DNA of 64,000 nt from Chaunax sp. Z400 (GCA_037577475.1 CM075186.1:7253501-7317500), one strand, 5' to 3'. Shown: positions 1-34,974, counted from the stretch's first letter. Notes: generated by a model from the letters alone, not told the origin. A program made the numbers and translations.

Positions 1-2049
1 ACAATAAATATGAGTGGAAAATACTGTCCTTGTCAGTTAGAGCAGAGTTTGGTGGAGTTCCTCGCTTGAAGCTGGGTCCCTTCAACCTGAGAGGGGAAAG
101 TGAAGAGCAATTACAAATCTTTTTTTGTAATGAATATTCATGTATGCTGATTGGAATGCACCATGTTATTTTCACTAAAAACAAGGCTTAGATATTTATA
201 AGGTGTGTCTGTGGAAATTGTGTTTTTGGGATCATAAAATCTGCAATCTGAATAAGTTAATGAGCTACTGTAAGTGATACATGTGATGTGTTAATGAGTG
301 TGACATTCATCTGTGGGATTATATGAATGCATTTGCATATTTTGTGTGTTTGAAGACTCACTGTAATTGATCTCATTGATAAGAGCTCACTATTTTTCCA
401 CTCTCCTCCAGCCATATTAGAGCCGTATTTAGTTACTAGTAATGCATTTCCTACTGCTTCATATTCCAAGAGCTAAACCGGTAAAAAAGAAAACCACAGG
501 AAGAAACCACTAGTAGCCTCTCTGGTGTTTAGCTGCTCGATAAGTCATTTCTGCCTCTTGTACAATTAAATAGCACTTGCTGTTTTTGCATTAAGCTCAA
601 GCAGTACCAAATCAACCAGGACTGAAATCTCAGGGATTTGAGCTTCATATTTTTCCTTCAAAGTATAGGTGATCATAAGCTCCGTTATCATCTTCATGTG
701 TCAGGGCTCTGGTGTGACAGTTCACTCCCTGCAGCTCCCTTGAACTTCACAAAGTGACTCTGAATCGTCATTACTGCATCTCTCTGCGCCTCTCTGATAC
801 CGTCTGTACACATCTGTACACAACAACTGCTGTGATGTTGTTTACAGAGTGTGAATCTGCTTTTGACCTGGATGGGGACACTGAACACATGAGGGATAAT
901 CCTCCTGTCAGCAACATCTCGCTGTGCTTTTGGTTCCCTTACAGCGATGTCTTGATGGAACTCAAAGTGCTGTAAAGCTCTGTGAAGTCACCGCAGCCTA
1001 AGCCACTGTGCTCAGCTGTAGATCAGAGTTTGTCAGGCTGTGTGTCTCTGCAACATGATTATTCAGACTATCTGCTGTCCCCTTTGTCAGCCTTTAAAGC
1101 TGTCTTGAGGGCAGCTGACACTCCAAACAAAGACAATCTCCACTTTTCACACCAGCTTATCATTGGCAGCTTTTTTTGCCTTCTTAATATCTCCCAGGGT
1201 GCTACATCTGCTCCCTCAATCTGGCCCCCCTCTGGGATAGAAGGCTGATATTTATCTCTGTGCTCTGTCATATTTAATCGCCCATTTCTCTGCTTATTGT
1301 TGTTTATCTTCTTTTTTTCATGTAGGATGTGGTGGTGGCCTCTGGCTTCACTGTGGGGAAATCTCCCACCGTTCATAAGGACAAGTTGCACCCGTTTAAC
1401 CTGCTGCTGTCAGGAGATGATGCCTGCATTTATGTGAGGACTTTTATAAATCTAAATAGTACACACTTAATACGCAGTATGCATGCATATATAAGTAGAT
1501 GCACTCTGAGTCTGTCTGTCACGGCACATTTGCACTATGTGTGCTTTAAAACCTCTTTGGTCTGGTTAAAGTTACATTTAGAGCTTTTGCCTTAAGTTTG
1601 ATTGAGTTTGTGCCAAAAAAAAAAAAAAAATGGACTAAGACTGAAACTCACAGTCTTGCCTTCAGGATGAATCTGGTTTGGTTTGTTTGTGGTCTGAAAG
1701 CAAGTGGATCAAATACAGTATTTTTAATAGTGGATCAGTGTGGTTTTAACTTCAACTTGCAGTAAGTCTATTGTAAGTGCACCTCACCCAGAGTCTCTGC
1801 ACACTTAAGTAAAGTCCTGATCCTGCTTCCTCTCAGGTGTGTCTGTAAAGTCAGTCTTCAGGCAAAACGGTGTGTATGAACATGACATCGTCTGTGTGAG
1901 CAGTTTTGTGGTGTTTATAATGCCTCCTCTCTTTCCTTGTTGTTTAGGTGTCCCGCCTGCCACCTCCTCCTGACCCCAGATCCCCTCTGGCTGTTAAGAG
2001 GAGCTCCGCGCCCTCCACTGAGGTCAGAGTCAGACGCCTGGTTATTTGA
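1..2049 (+). CDS. Unidentified upstream gene, 3' part (partial, exon chain)
   Basis: Four open, protein-like segments are phase-compatible: 3-99 (ends phase 1, donor AAA|GTGAAG), 848-966, 1326-1433 and 1948-2022 or 2049. The first runs off the window edge. Peptide fragments include GGVPRLKLGPFNLRGE, CESAFDLDGDTEHM, HPFNLLLSGDDACIYV and a proline-rich SRLPPPPDPRSPLAV. I do not recognise the family. Two readings fit. In one, the last exon is terminal: it continues past 2022 through EVRVRRLVI to a TGA at 2047-2049, followed by AATAAA at 2509. In the other, it is spliced at 2022|GTCAGA to the phase-0 acceptor at 2933/2934, reading in frame (VSREM) into the pot1 start exon, which would make these N-terminal pot1 exons. 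The terminal-exon reading seems simpler because POT1 is already full length without them. The two middle exons, 1326-1433 and 1948-2022, are the best supported. Confidence 0.4.
848..966 (+). CDS. Candidate coding exon, upstream gene
   Basis: The acceptor is TTTACAG|AG and the donor is CTCAAA|GTGCTG. The exon enters with two bases, which complete the one base left by the segment ending at 99, and leaves in phase 0. It encodes about 40 residues including DLDGDTEHMRDNPPVSN and FPYSDVLMELK. No family is recognised. The donor is weak and the stop follows soon after if it is not spliced, so this is the least certain internal exon. Confidence 0.3.
1326..1433 (+). CDS. Candidate coding exon, upstream gene
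   Basis: This is a 108-nt phase 0-0 exon with acceptor CATGTAG|GAT and donor TTTAT|GTGAGG, a good +1 to +5 match. It encodes 36 residues beginning DVVVASGFTVGKSP and ending LLLSGDDACIY. The composition looks coding rather than intronic. The family is not recognised. Confidence 0.45.
1948..2022 (+). CDS. Candidate proline-rich coding exon, upstream gene
   Basis: The acceptor is TTGTTTAG|GTG after a pyrimidine-rich stretch. There are 25 codons in phase 0, VSRLPPPPDPRSPLAVKRSS then APSTE, followed by a possible donor GAG|GTCAGA. If the donor is unused, the frame stops at 2047-2049. The low-complexity Pro/Ser/Arg composition suggests a disordered linker or C-terminal tail. Confidence 0.45.
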
Positions 2050-2508
2050 AGAGGCTGCTGGAGTGTGTTGTGGAGGTCTTGTATCTGTCAAGACGCTTAA
2101 TTTCAGCTGCTGGCTGACCCAGAGTCACCTTGATTGTTTCAGGGTCTCACCAGACCTCTGTGGTGGCGATGTGGCCATGACGATGATGTCACTATTAATT
2201 AATAACTTCTTGGATGTCATAATTTTTCTGATTAATCTATTAGAATTAAATCCGCTGTGGAAAACAAATGTTATTTTGATAAACACACTTTTTTGACCAC
2301 AAAACTTGTTCGGTTTTTGTCTGCAGGCTATAGGAAGTGGCTTAAACTGCATTTTCTCTTATGTCCAATAAGGGCGACTCCTTTGTTTTCAAATAATTCT
2401 GCTTTTGTGTAAGCCTATGAAAAAATGACCCTGCTTCTCACTTGATTAATTGACTCAGTAAATGGTTACTTAATTAGTTCATGCTCTCAATCATTGTGTC
2501 AAGTCCTC

Positions 2509-2514
2509 AATAAA
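2509..2514 (+). promoter_or_regulatory. Polyadenylation signal AATAAA (upstream gene)
   Basis: A canonical AATAAA lies about 460 bases after the TGA at 2047-2049 and about 430 bases before the pot1 start codon. It would close the upstream transcript. It is inferred from sequence only. Confidence 0.4.
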
Positions 2515-2945
2515 GTCTCATGATCATCACCATTAAATTATTGTCCCATTTAAAGTAAATTAAACAATCAAGCAGACAATCAGACAGACAGTCAATGTCA
2601 TGGCAACGTCCGCATGAATGTACTGGAAACTATGTAAATATATAGATATTTGAGTTTAACATTAGCTATTGTAAATCTGTAAGATGAGTAGTTGGAGAAA
2701 CCGCTTCCTTTTTCTGCCTCCTCTCAGTTTGCCAATCCGCCTGGGATTTAGCATCTTTTTAAAATGCTGGAGGAAGGTCTGGCTGTCATATTCTTTTATC
2801 CTATTTGAAATGTTTGAAGAAATATCCTGCACTGAAACCCACACTGTCTGTCAAATGAATGCAGTCTAATGTAATGTATGTTAACATGAGTGTGTCGATA
2901 TTGTCACAAAACCTCAGCTTTGTTTCCCCTCAGGTTTCCAGGGAG

Positions 2946-25341
<22,396 letters not shown>

Positions 25342-25439
25342 ACCAGCGGCAGGTCAAAGGTCATCATTTCAACCTGTTTGTACCTGTTGTGCATTTTCAC
25401 ACCCTTTATGGTTTTCATTGTATTTATTGTGTTAAACAA

Positions 25440-25445
25440 AATAAA
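25440..25445 (+). promoter_or_regulatory. pot1: Polyadenylation signal AATAAA (pot1, proximal)
   Basis: A canonical hexamer 99 bases after the pot1 stop codon, giving a short 3' UTR. Confidence 0.6.
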
Positions 25446-25551
25446 TGTACAAAATAATTGAGTTGTAAAAATGTATAAACCGGCTAACTTGACAAGAGTT
25501 TAGATTTAAATCTTCTGTTTCCTGTGCAGCATGCATGCTGAGCCTTTTCAA

Positions 25552-25557
25552 AATAAA
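25552..25557 (+). promoter_or_regulatory. pot1: Polyadenylation signal AATAAA (pot1, distal)
   Basis: A second canonical hexamer 211 bases after the stop, followed by a GT/T-rich stretch (GGGGTTGTTGTTATTTT) that would suit a downstream element. It is probably the main site. Confidence 0.65.
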
Positions 25558-25579
25558 AGAAATGACTTTTCATGGGGTT

Positions 25580-27180
25580 GTTGTTATTTTAGAGGCTTCA
25601 TATGGAAGCAAACACTTGATACAGGAAGGTTGTTATTCTTAGTGTTTCAACAGCATTACACATCATCAGTTACAATCTCTGCAGACTTTGTAGCATGTTT
25701 GAACTGAGGTGTAATATTTCTCAGTTTATCCATGGTTATGAAAGCAGAATTTGTTTGTTGTCTAAACTGTGAACTTGGACTAAGGATTGATGGCTTTCAT
25801 TGAGTTTTTTTTAATTAATTTTTGCTTTTAATTGGCAGTTGATGGAATAAAGACAGAATTGTGAGGCAATAGAGAGGAGTATGATGTAAAATAAAAGTCC
25901 TCTTAACCATACGACTACCAGAACATCAGAATTCTGACTTTTGATCTTAGAATTTTGTTTTTAAAGTCATAATACTAAGAAATGTTTTTCACGTGGCCCT
26001 AATCCCCTTCTGTATATTTCAGTAACAAACACAAAGTAAAAGTATTTTACCTTGAGAATAAACTGCTCAGAATCTCTCAGTGCTGATCTGTGGTGTTATT
26101 CCGCCATCTGCTGGTCTTTTGAGAGCATGATGCAGACTTGTTATTGACCCTTTAATGGTCCAAAGATTATTATGGGGTAAACAAAAATAGTTTAAAAAAA
26201 AATTATTTCTTTGTACATCCATGCACTTTGTATTCCTATTTCTTGAACACCTCTTTCGATGGAGGATGTAGAGAAAATGAGTTTGATGGTCATCTCCAGT
26301 CTGTCTGTTGTCACCTTTATCCGTTTGTCACCTGTGGAAGAGAAACCTTTGAGTTCAGTTCAAATCATGATCTCTACATACTGACCTACCCAAACACTGA
26401 CAGCCAGTGAGACACACACATCACTCTGGATATTTGGAAGAACAAGACACGTTCAAAGACTTAGAGTCTGAGCTGAGAAGGTCTAAAGTCTGCTTTCAGG
26501 AAATAAATCTGTAAAATGTGTCGGCCAGAATGCAGAAAACTAAGAATTATTTACCATTTAAGTGCTGCAGAGCTGGTGTAACACCCTGATTTTACACTAG
26601 ATGGCGTTGTTCTGCTAATTCAGATAAGTTTCAGTGAATTTTGAATACAAGGCAAACAGTTTCCTCTCTGGAACTTAAACTACATCTCGTTGACTTGATA
26701 GTAGTTTACTGTACTTACGGTGGCCTAACTTCATTTATTAAATATCTTAATGTTTGCTTGTATGTGTTAGTTGTTGTATAATATTGATTTACCAAATACA
26801 TGACAAAACTATAGCCTACGTCTTTATAGTGTTTCATCAGGGTTTTTGATTAAATAAGAGGGTTATGACTTGATTTGTGCGCCTGATCATTTTCTGCTTG
26901 AGGTCTTTTGTCGAGTATTAAAGTCTTCAATTTAGAAACAAACACGTATCTATAACTATTTCAGGGTGACTTCATTAAAATGTTTGAAACGTTGTTTAAG
27001 TTTGTTACATTTAAAATGTCCTCATAAACCTCTCAGATACTGACATTTACACATGATCCCAGTTCAAAGTTAATTGTACAGTTTATTATCTGTTAAGTGA
27101 AGGTTGGACAGATGACTCTCCCCTCACCCCTCCCTCCCTCCCTCCATGTCGCCCTCCTCCTCCTCCCACTCTCTGGCCCT
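25580..27180. other. Intergenic region pot1-gpr37
   Basis: About 1.6 kb between the pot1 3' end and the gpr37 5' region. It is AT-rich with no convincing ORF or transposon. It becomes C/T-rich from about 27120 (CCTCCC repeats), marking the probable gpr37 promoter/5' UTR. Confidence 0.6.
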
Positions 27181-27646
27181 CTTCTCTCTCAGACGGAGCT
27201 CGGTGTCTCCACCGGACTCATTTCAGCGCGTTCCACCCGACCTCCGAGCAAGCTGGACCATCTATGAGTGACGGAGGATGACCTGTCCCGGCTGGGATTG
27301 AAGTCTCAATCGCAACCTCCATCATCAGCCGTGGAGGATCTGAACAGTTTTACTTTCCTTTTTCCAGCCCAGTCTGAGGACATTTTTCCGCTCTGGTTTT
27401 TCTTTGGTGATGCCTCCAGACTGGAGTCGCACCGGTACGCACCCAAACCCGACAGGTGCACCTCTTATACACATCCAAAGACTTCGTGAAAGTTGTTTCC
27501 ATACGACGATAAAGGGAACCTGGTATTTTGTGGCAATTTGAAGTTAAGATTTAGCGTTTGTTGTACGTATTATCAGAAACCAGAGATGGATCGATCATTT
27601 TGGAAAGATCATCAGTTTGATCTGACTGGTTAGACAGAATCACACG
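27115..27646 (+). promoter_or_regulatory. gpr37: Probable gpr37 promoter-proximal region and 5' UTR
   Basis: An abrupt shift from AT-rich DNA to a pyrimidine-rich stretch (CTCCCTCCCTCCCTCC) and then CG-containing sequence, running without an obvious splice acceptor into the gpr37 ATG at 27647. No TATA box or start site could be placed. The frame at 27268-27489 is probably UTR. Confidence 0.45.
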
Positions 27647-28594
27647 ATGCTGCTTCCATTCTCGAGGTTACTGTGTTTGTGGCTCTGCAGTGAGGCCATT
27701 GCGAGTCAGTTGCCCTGGAAGAAAACAAAGACGACTTTCAGTCCTCATTATGAATCCACCGCCGCTGGTTGGAATGCGCAAAGCCAGAGATGGCGCACAG
27801 TCATCGGGGATGACAATGGGGGGACGCGCGGTGCGAGTGCGCAGGCCTCCTGGCTGGATACAGTAAAAGTGTCATCCCCTGAGGGGATTGGGACATACAT
27901 ACCCCGTCGTTCTGTGCGTAAAAGCGATGCGCGAAATGGAGGACCGCGAATGCGATTTGAACACGGAGACAAAGCTTTACGCACGGATGTAAACAAAGTT
28001 GTTAAGCGGCGGAGCGGTGGTTGCAGTCCTGGAGAACAAGCCCTGCATGGACGCACCTGTCGCCTCAGGTATGGGCACAATCGGCGGCAGAGTCGAAGCG
28101 CAAAACCCGGCAGGAGGAAGCGGCGCGAGTCGCTACAAGACGGAACTGCGGCCGCGTTGGAAGCTCTGCCCTCGGCGATGGCGCAGGAACAAGAGGTCAG
28201 AACCCCCTTTGGATTCAACATTAGTGACTATGAAGAGGAGTACCCTATGCCGGACTTCCCCGATGCCACACCGTTCGTGCCGGTGAACACACGGACAAGA
28301 CGGAAGCAGGTGAAGAACCCGTTCTACCCGGTCACGGCAGAGTCGTACGGAGCGTACGCGGTCATGATCGTCGCCGCCGTCATCTTCAGTGTGGGGATCA
28401 TCGGAAACATGTCGGTCATGTGCATCGTGTGTCACAACTACTACATGAGGAGCATCTCCAACTCATTGTTGGCCAACCTCGCGCTCTGGGATTTCGTCAT
28501 CATATTCTTCTGCCTTCCGCTCGTGGTGTTCCACGAGCTCACCAAGAACTGGCTGCTCGGGGAGTTCTCGTGCAGGATCATCCCCTACCTGGAG
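27647..28594 (+). CDS. gpr37: gpr37 coding exon 1
   Basis: ATG at 27647 begins [20 protein letters not shown], a good signal peptide. The exon encodes the N-terminal ectodomain, TM1, TM2 and the ECL1 Cys (EFSC). Donor CTGGAG|GTGAGA (strong), phase 0. The ectodomain is GC-richer than its flanks. Confidence 0.95.
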
Positions 28595-31292
28595 GTGAGA
28601 GGGTTCTGAGGTCTGGGGTTGATGTTTGATGGCACTTTACAGGTGAGCGCAGACTGACAGGTGTTTATAAGGAGGGCCGTGCATGACGTCATTTTGCTGT
28701 AGTTTGGAGTGTCTGAACAGAGGTTTTCATAAAGAAAATGATAAATTTGGAAAAAAATATCAAAAATATAAATAGCATTTTAGCTTCAGAATTCATAGTT
28801 GAAATGTAGTATGAATACCTGAAATGAGGCTTCATCAGTTCATCAGTGATAATCCTCCTGTGTTTATATGTTTCTCCTTGCTCATTGTGGTGATGAGAGT
28901 AGCATCAATACAAATTTTGTACCAAAAATAAGTGTCAACATTTAGAGTCAATGAAGGAAGGAGGGTGTCTGGTGGATGACAATCACTCTAACACTTTATT
29001 AGAGATTTTTTTTCATACTGTCAAACAAAACATGAACAAAAGTCATCATCTCAAGGTTCAACTATGTACAAAAAGATTCATGATACTGAAAAGAATCGAA
29101 ACAGACATGTCTCAAAAAACACACAAAAACATGTGCATCATGGTGTGTTTAGGAACAGACAGGACATTAAAAAAAACAATTTTAGATGTATGAGATCATT
29201 CTTCCACACCAGATAAGATATTCACATAGTTTATTAATTGGTCCAAAGTTATCTAAAATCCCTTAATGGAATCATGTTGCTTCTGATTTCTTTTTCCAGC
29301 TTAATGTTCATCACATCTTTGATCAATTCAGAAATGGTGTCTAAAAAGGGTGGATAAAAAGTTTTAGACATGAACAAAACTTGTTACATATAGATTTTGG
29401 TTTATTGGTGCAAGTTTAACTTAAGAAAAGTAGCCCATGTCGTCCTTTGAACTGTATTAAGACAAGTCCTGACCATATAGAGGAGGAATGAACACCAGAG
29501 AGAGCCACGCACCATGACAACAGGAGTCTCAAATCATTTTCCCACTGTCACACAATTTTAAAGGGCAACTAATTTATGCTTGAGGGACTGACTGACCACC
29601 ACAGTGTAGCATGGACAGTGATAAAGCTAGCAGTCACACTGTCTCTTCTACAAACAGGGAGTCTGATGGAGTTTTGGCCATGAATCACCAGATCACTTAT
29701 TACCTTTGAGAGAACATCTGTGTGGGTATCTGGGCCAGTGGCTCTAATGGACCTCAGTCTTGGCTTTTTCATCACACTCAGAGAGAGACAACAAAAAATG
29801 TGCCAAACCAAAGATTGAGAGCAGACAAATAACCTCATTTTGAGCAGAAAAAATGTTTTGACACACAGTTAAATTTGAAAATCATTGCATTACTATCCTA
29901 TACCAACGTTTACACTGTAAAAAATCATTCAATGTGTAGTTTCTCTTTATAGCATAAGTTCTTTCCTGTTCATGTGAACGGTGCCTGCAGACTGCATTCA
30001 GGGTTTAAATCAGGTTTAATGTCGCCTAATGTGAAGGGTCTTTAATCTGGTCAGTGTCACATCAGGCTGCAGAAAACAAGACAACGCCTGCAGCACAATG
30101 AGACATCCCACTGTCCAATCAGAGTGAAGATCAGGGTTAGACAAAGAGTCTCTCAGACAGAGATTAGAGGAAGAGGAAGCCCCTCTGATCAGTCTTTATC
30201 AGTCGGTGGACTGAGATTAAACCTGAATATACTTTCTGCTGAATTTCAGAACTGATATAGTATCTGTTTTGTCCTGGTTTGGTCCTCTTAGTTCCACTGA
30301 AGGGAGTTTGTGTTTGTCCCTGTGCGCAAAGCCGGCTCCATAAGGATCCAACACCATCCGACAGCTTTAGGATGAACTGGATCACCAGCTGTGACTCAGA
30401 CCTGATCACCCAACATCAGTGTTGGACCTCAGTCTTGCTCTTGTGTCTAAATTGGATCAAATCCCCTTTGCCAGCTTCCAAATTATGATGGAAAATCTGA
30501 AACCAGAAGAGTGGAGGCTATAAAGACACATGTTTAGGATCTCATATGGCTAAAATGTTCACCTCGCCACATACTTTTGGTCATGTCGTCTATGTGTCCT
30601 CTTTCAGCAGCGTGTAATGCTAGTGTGGGTGGCGTTGAGCTGAATGTCATAATGTTAGCATGTTTTAAATCAGCTGTCTGAAATGTAATCATAAGCAGCA
30701 GGTTAACATGTTGTGTTATATTTATTTGAGTTTAATCTTCTTAACAGCAGCCAGCTCTTAAGACAATGACCTACATGACATCAGTGAAATTTACAGATGT
30801 CACCAACTGTCTACTTTTTTATATACTTCTTTATATATGTATATATATCCATATACACACAGAGAGACATACATTCTTAATTCTAGGGTTGACAGGTCCT
30901 TTAATTGCAAATTAGTAAACAATTAAACAATAGAAATATATTAAGTTATTAAAACAATAAAACATACTGAAAATTAAACTTTTTAAAAAAAAATCTTTTT
31001 AAAAAGTTTTTAAAAAATCAATTGTCTAAATATTTTTTTTCTATTGAACTTCAATTGAGTCAATAATGAGAAACAAGATTAATCAAACAACAGCGCTAAG
31101 ATTATGTGTGTCATTGTTTTACTTCTTTGTTGGTTCATGTTCTCATCTCAGAACAAAATAATAGTCAGAGTTCAGGCAAAGCTGCAGATTTGAGATCAGT
31201 CCTATTGTCTCCTCTAACTGTTTAATGGAGCGTAATCACACAAAACAACAAGAGGATTAAAACTGAAAAGTGCTGTGATGGTCCGACCCCCA

Positions 31293-31373
<81 letters not shown>

Positions 31374-32984
31374 GAATATTTATGTCTTTAAAACCCCATT
31401 AGTCCCAAGCAGGTTAAAGGTCAGCAGCTACACAAACTGTGGCAGCGTTCATGTCCCATCAGAGACACTTTAACTACCGGTTTAGCTCTGATATATCTAA
31501 CTTGGAGCTGAATAATACAAGCGTCTAAAAACTGAACAAACCCAACCCAAATTTAAAAAGAATTTTTTACTCTTGCACGGCCAACCATGGGTGGAATGGT
31601 ATTGCAGCGGGTTGCATCGTCCCCTCGCATCTGTGTGGGTTCCCTCTGGGTGCTCCAGTTTGCTCCCACAGTCCAAACACATACATAATGTGTGAACTGG
31701 TGACTCTAACTTGTCTGAATGTGAGTGTGAATGTTTTTTTTTTGTCAAAACAGAGAGTAATAATAAAGTAATTAAAAGATTACATGGATTGCAGAGATGC
31801 TGAGAGACTGGGACCTACTGATGACAATCATGGGGTAATGAACTGTTGGCCTGGCAGCACATGGAGGGGACAAGACTGGATAAAACAGAGCAATCCTGAT
31901 TTCACACAAGGGAACAACATTCTCAAACTACTGGTCTGTAGTCACTACATATAAACAACATCAGAGGTAGACTGTAAGACGAGGCAGACCACCTCCGCAC
32001 CACCAAGAAAGCCAGCAACTAAAAGCTTAACCAAGACTCCAGCTTCACTTCCTCTGTTTTTCAGGGGAATTGATCCCATCGCCTCAGAAAGATGAGTGTA
32101 GAGAACTTTTAGTTTATTGTGAGAAGTGTGACGTGATGTTCTTCTCTTCGCAGGTGGCTTCTCTTGGGGTCACGACCTTCACACTATGCGCGTTGTGCAT
32201 CGATCGTTTTCGCGCTGCCACCAACGTGCAGATGTACTACGAGATGATCGAGAACTGGGCGTCCACCGCGGCAAAGCTCGCCGTCATTTGGGTGGGAGCT
32301 CTGCTGCTGGCTCTGCCCGAGCTGCTGCTCCGACAGCTGGTCAGCGAGGATGGAGACCCACCCGACGTGACACCATGTGAGCGCTGTGTGGTCCGCATCT
32401 CCACTGAACTCCCAGACACGCTGTACGTCCTGGGACTCACCTACGACAGCGCACGCCTCTGGTGGTACTTTGGTTGCTACTTCTGCCTGCCGACACTGTT
32501 CACCATTTGCAGCTCACTGGCCACGGCCCGCAAGATCCGCCACGCGGAGCGGGCCTGCGTCCGTGGCAGCAAGAAGCAGATCCAACTGGAGAGCCAGATG
32601 AACTGCGCCGTGGTGGCGTTGGCCATCGTCTACGGCTTCTGCATCATTCCAGAAAACATCTGCAACATCATCAGCACGTACATGGCAGCCAGCATTCCCA
32701 GGAGGACTCTGGACATCCTGCACCTGGTCAGCCAGCTGCTGTTCTTCTGTAAGTCCGCGGTGACGCCGGTGCTGCTGTTCTGCCTGTGTCAGCCATTCAC
32801 CAGAGCTCTTCTGGACTGTTGCTGCTGCTGCTGCGATGAGTGTGGCCCGCCCCGTTCCCCCGCCACCGCTGCCAGCGACGTAGACGAGTGCACCACCACC
32901 GAGCTGGAGCTGTCAACGTTCAGCACCATGCGCAGGGAGACCCCCAACTCCGCCGCCTCCGCTACTGTGGGGACGCACTGCTGA
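27647..32984 (+). CDS. gpr37: Prosaposin-receptor-like GPR37, class A GPCR, two coding exons
   Basis: GPR37 (Pael receptor) is a plasma-membrane orphan GPCR of neurons and glia, a parkin substrate, proposed to respond to prosaposin. Exons 27647-28594 and 32154-32981 plus TGA join in phase 0 (PYLE|VASLGV) to give 592 aa; human is 613. Seen: signal peptide 1-20; a long extracellular domain to about 232 with a basic RRKRR at 156-160 and an NIS glycosylation sequon at 191; TM1 about 235-261; TM2 about 271-295; TM3 ending in CIDRF (a DRY variant); TM4 about 357-375; TM5 with [17 protein letters not shown]6 with [14 protein letters not shown]7 with [15 protein letters not shown]. It continues into a [10 protein letters not shown] palmitoylation-type cluster and ends in the conserved VGTHC. 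The near-identical TM segments distinguish it from more distant endothelin-receptor relatives. Whether it is the fish 'a' or 'b' copy is not decidable here. Confidence 0.95.
31294..31367. repeat. (CA)n microsatellite
   Basis: About 36 CA units in the gpr37 intron. Confidence 0.97.
31600..31740 (+). repeat. Dispersed fish repeat, partial copy 1
   Basis: Carries GTGTGGGTTCCCTCTGGGTG, GCTCCCACAGTCCAAACACA and GGTGACTCTAACTTGTCTGA, matching the core of the common 'TCTGCGTGGGTTTCCTCCGG...CAGTCCAAAGACATGCA' repeat. Diverged relatives lie at about 34975-35100 (+) and 48156-48490 (-). Confidence 0.65.
32154..32984 (+). CDS. gpr37: gpr37 coding exon 2 (stop codon)
   Basis: Acceptor CTTCGCAG|GTG. Encodes residues 317-592: TM3-TM7, the Cys cluster and the C-tail with [15 protein letters not shown] and the terminal VGTHC. 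TGA at 32982-32984. A CTG/TGC run encodes the six-Cys cluster. Confidence 0.95.
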   Translation: MASLGVTTFTLCALCIDRFRAATNVQMYYEMIENWASTAAKLAVIWVGALLLALPELLLRQLVSEDGDPPDVTPCERCVVRISTELPDTLYVLGLTYDSARLWWYFGCYFCLPTLFTICSSLATARKIRHAERACVRGSKKQIQLESQMNCAVVALAIVYGFCIIPENICNIISTYMAASIPRRTLDILHLVSQLLFFCKSAVTPVLLFCLCQPFTRALLDCCCCCCDECGPPRSPATAASDVDECTTTELELSTFSTMRRETPNSAASATVGTHC

Positions 32985-34064
32985 GGTCAAAGACCAGCAG
33001 CGTTAGGCGGAGCTTGTTCTGGTTCCTCTGATGTGACGAGGAATTTGAGTGGTGGACACGTTGACATATCAGGTTGTAAATTTCTGAGTTTTTTTTTAAC
33101 TTGAGTGAAACGGACTCCAAAACTGCTGAGCACATTTGTGTTTGCACTGTTTACAGAATTTTATATAAAAACAGTCAGTATTAATTAATATCATTTTCTT
33201 TTGTTAATTAAATGTGGGGCGAGCAATTTTAGAGAAAGACAGCTGATTGTTGAATCTCAATCACAGATCCTCTGTATCTGACATCCTGGGAATGAGGGTC
33301 AGCGATCAGCTGTCTTTCTCCAGAATAGTTCACCTCACCTTTACTGAATCATCACTTAGTCTTATGTTTGCTCACTGTCACTGTATTTCACATGGATCAG
33401 AACCTTTTCTTGAGATCATGACATACTTCAATAATGTAGACCTAGTTATGATCACAAAAATGTTTTTTTTTTTTTTTTAGATGAGCGATAATTAAATTGG
33501 GTAACACTATATTTTATGTTCCTCTGAAAAGAAGGGATAATTTTAGCTGAGTTCCTGTAAAGAAGTGCAGAACTGCATCCAAAATATAAATGTATTGTTT
33601 CTGTGCAATTCTAGCAATTATATGTAATCAGTTAATTGGGCATGCACCAATCAAACACTGTTTATTTCATGTAAATTGTGTCACATTGTCTTGTACTGTT
33701 CAGGAAATGATAAGACAGACTCCTAAAATAAGGTGCTACCTTGAATTATTGTTTTGGATATCAGGCAGAAATGATCATGAACAGTTTAGTTCTTTTGATG
33801 TTATTTTTTGTTTTCTTTCTTTGTGTGATTGAGTCAGAGGGATGTACTTTAATATATTGAAAACGGTTGTTGATGCTGTGTTGTGTTTTGCTGATGAAGT
33901 TCTTGTGAATCAGTTGTGGCTTTGTGTTGACCCTGTGTTTGATAGCAGGGGAATGACAGAATTATAGTTTTATATCCACAAGAGAAGTGTCACTTTAATT
34001 AGGAGGCAATTTAAAATAGATTTTTGAACCTAGTTTGCATCAATGTTTTCTTTGTGATTTCTCT

Positions 34065-34476
34065 GGCATCTGTCTCTTGACTGGTTTGTTTGTCCATCTG
34101 TAAACAGGATTACACAAAAACTGCTTGATGGATTTTCATGAAACTTGGTGGGGGGGTTGGGCATTTGGCAGGGAAGAACCCTTTAGATTTTGAAGTGGAT
34201 CAGGATAAAAGAGCTGATCGTGGATTTTTTTCTTTTTCACTTTCTTTGACATTACAAGATAGGTCTTTTTTTCACCATTTTCATCTGTTGCGCATAAATA
34301 GCGAGAAAGGATTTAAGGAGATACATTGTGAGATAAGTTTTTTTTTCTCTTTTTTGCACATTTCTATCACATTTTCCTGAAAATTGTTGGGGGTAGGTTA
34401 ATAATTGGAATTTGGATTTAATACTTAAAAGGGACTGTTGGGCCTTGATGGAGGTATGCACTCTATGGAGGGGCCT
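34065..34476 (+). repeat. Fish interspersed element, copy 1
   Basis: Contains AGGATTACACAAAAACTGCT, GGATTTTCATGAAACTTGGT and a closing GGGCCTTGATGGAGGTATGC, the internal and end segments of a repeat widespread in fish genomes. A second, 5'-preserved copy is at 39602-39815. It is non-coding; superfamily not assigned. Confidence 0.65.
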
Positions 34477-34974
34477 TGTAGTATATAAAAGCAAAATTTG
34501 TGGTGAAATCATGGTTTGTTAGTGGTATCATTCCATTTGCTGCATCATGCTCAGCATATTTCAGCCGTTTTTTTCCTCTCGCCATCGTTTCGTCATCAAC
34601 CACTCAAACAGGGAGGACACAGCATGCCATTGTCCGCTCCTCCTGTTGTCATGACGATGGAAGGAGTCTGCCTCTCAGCTGGCTGTCCCAGTGAACAGTG
34701 CTACAGTACCACAAACGAGGCTCATTTGTACTGAAAGAAGTTGTCACTGATGGTTTCTGGTCTGATCCAGTGATGTCTGGCCTCTAAAGAACACTTCCTG
34801 TTAACATCAAAATAAACATGGCAGTCGGGGCCCATAAGTACATACTGTACCTGTACCTGTACTGACACTGAAAACTTGGAGCCTCACACGTGTTTAATAT
34901 TTAGTAAGGATGCAAAAAAAAAATATTGGAACACCTTTTGACCTTTAGCATGTAGCATTTAGCTTGTTCTGATG

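Larger units (their letters stand above)
28595..32153 (+). other. gpr37 intron 1
   Basis: A 3.56-kb single intron separating TM2 from TM3, as in other GPR37 genes. It contains a (CA)n tract at 31294-31367 and a partial dispersed-repeat copy at about 31600-31740. The frame from 32070 into exon 2 lies upstream of the acceptor and is intronic. Confidence 0.85.

Noticed and set aside
32070..32153. In-frame extension of gpr37 exon 2 upstream of 32154
   Set aside because: It lies before a good CTTCGCAG acceptor, has no homology to GPR37 and would break the PYLE|VASLGV junction.
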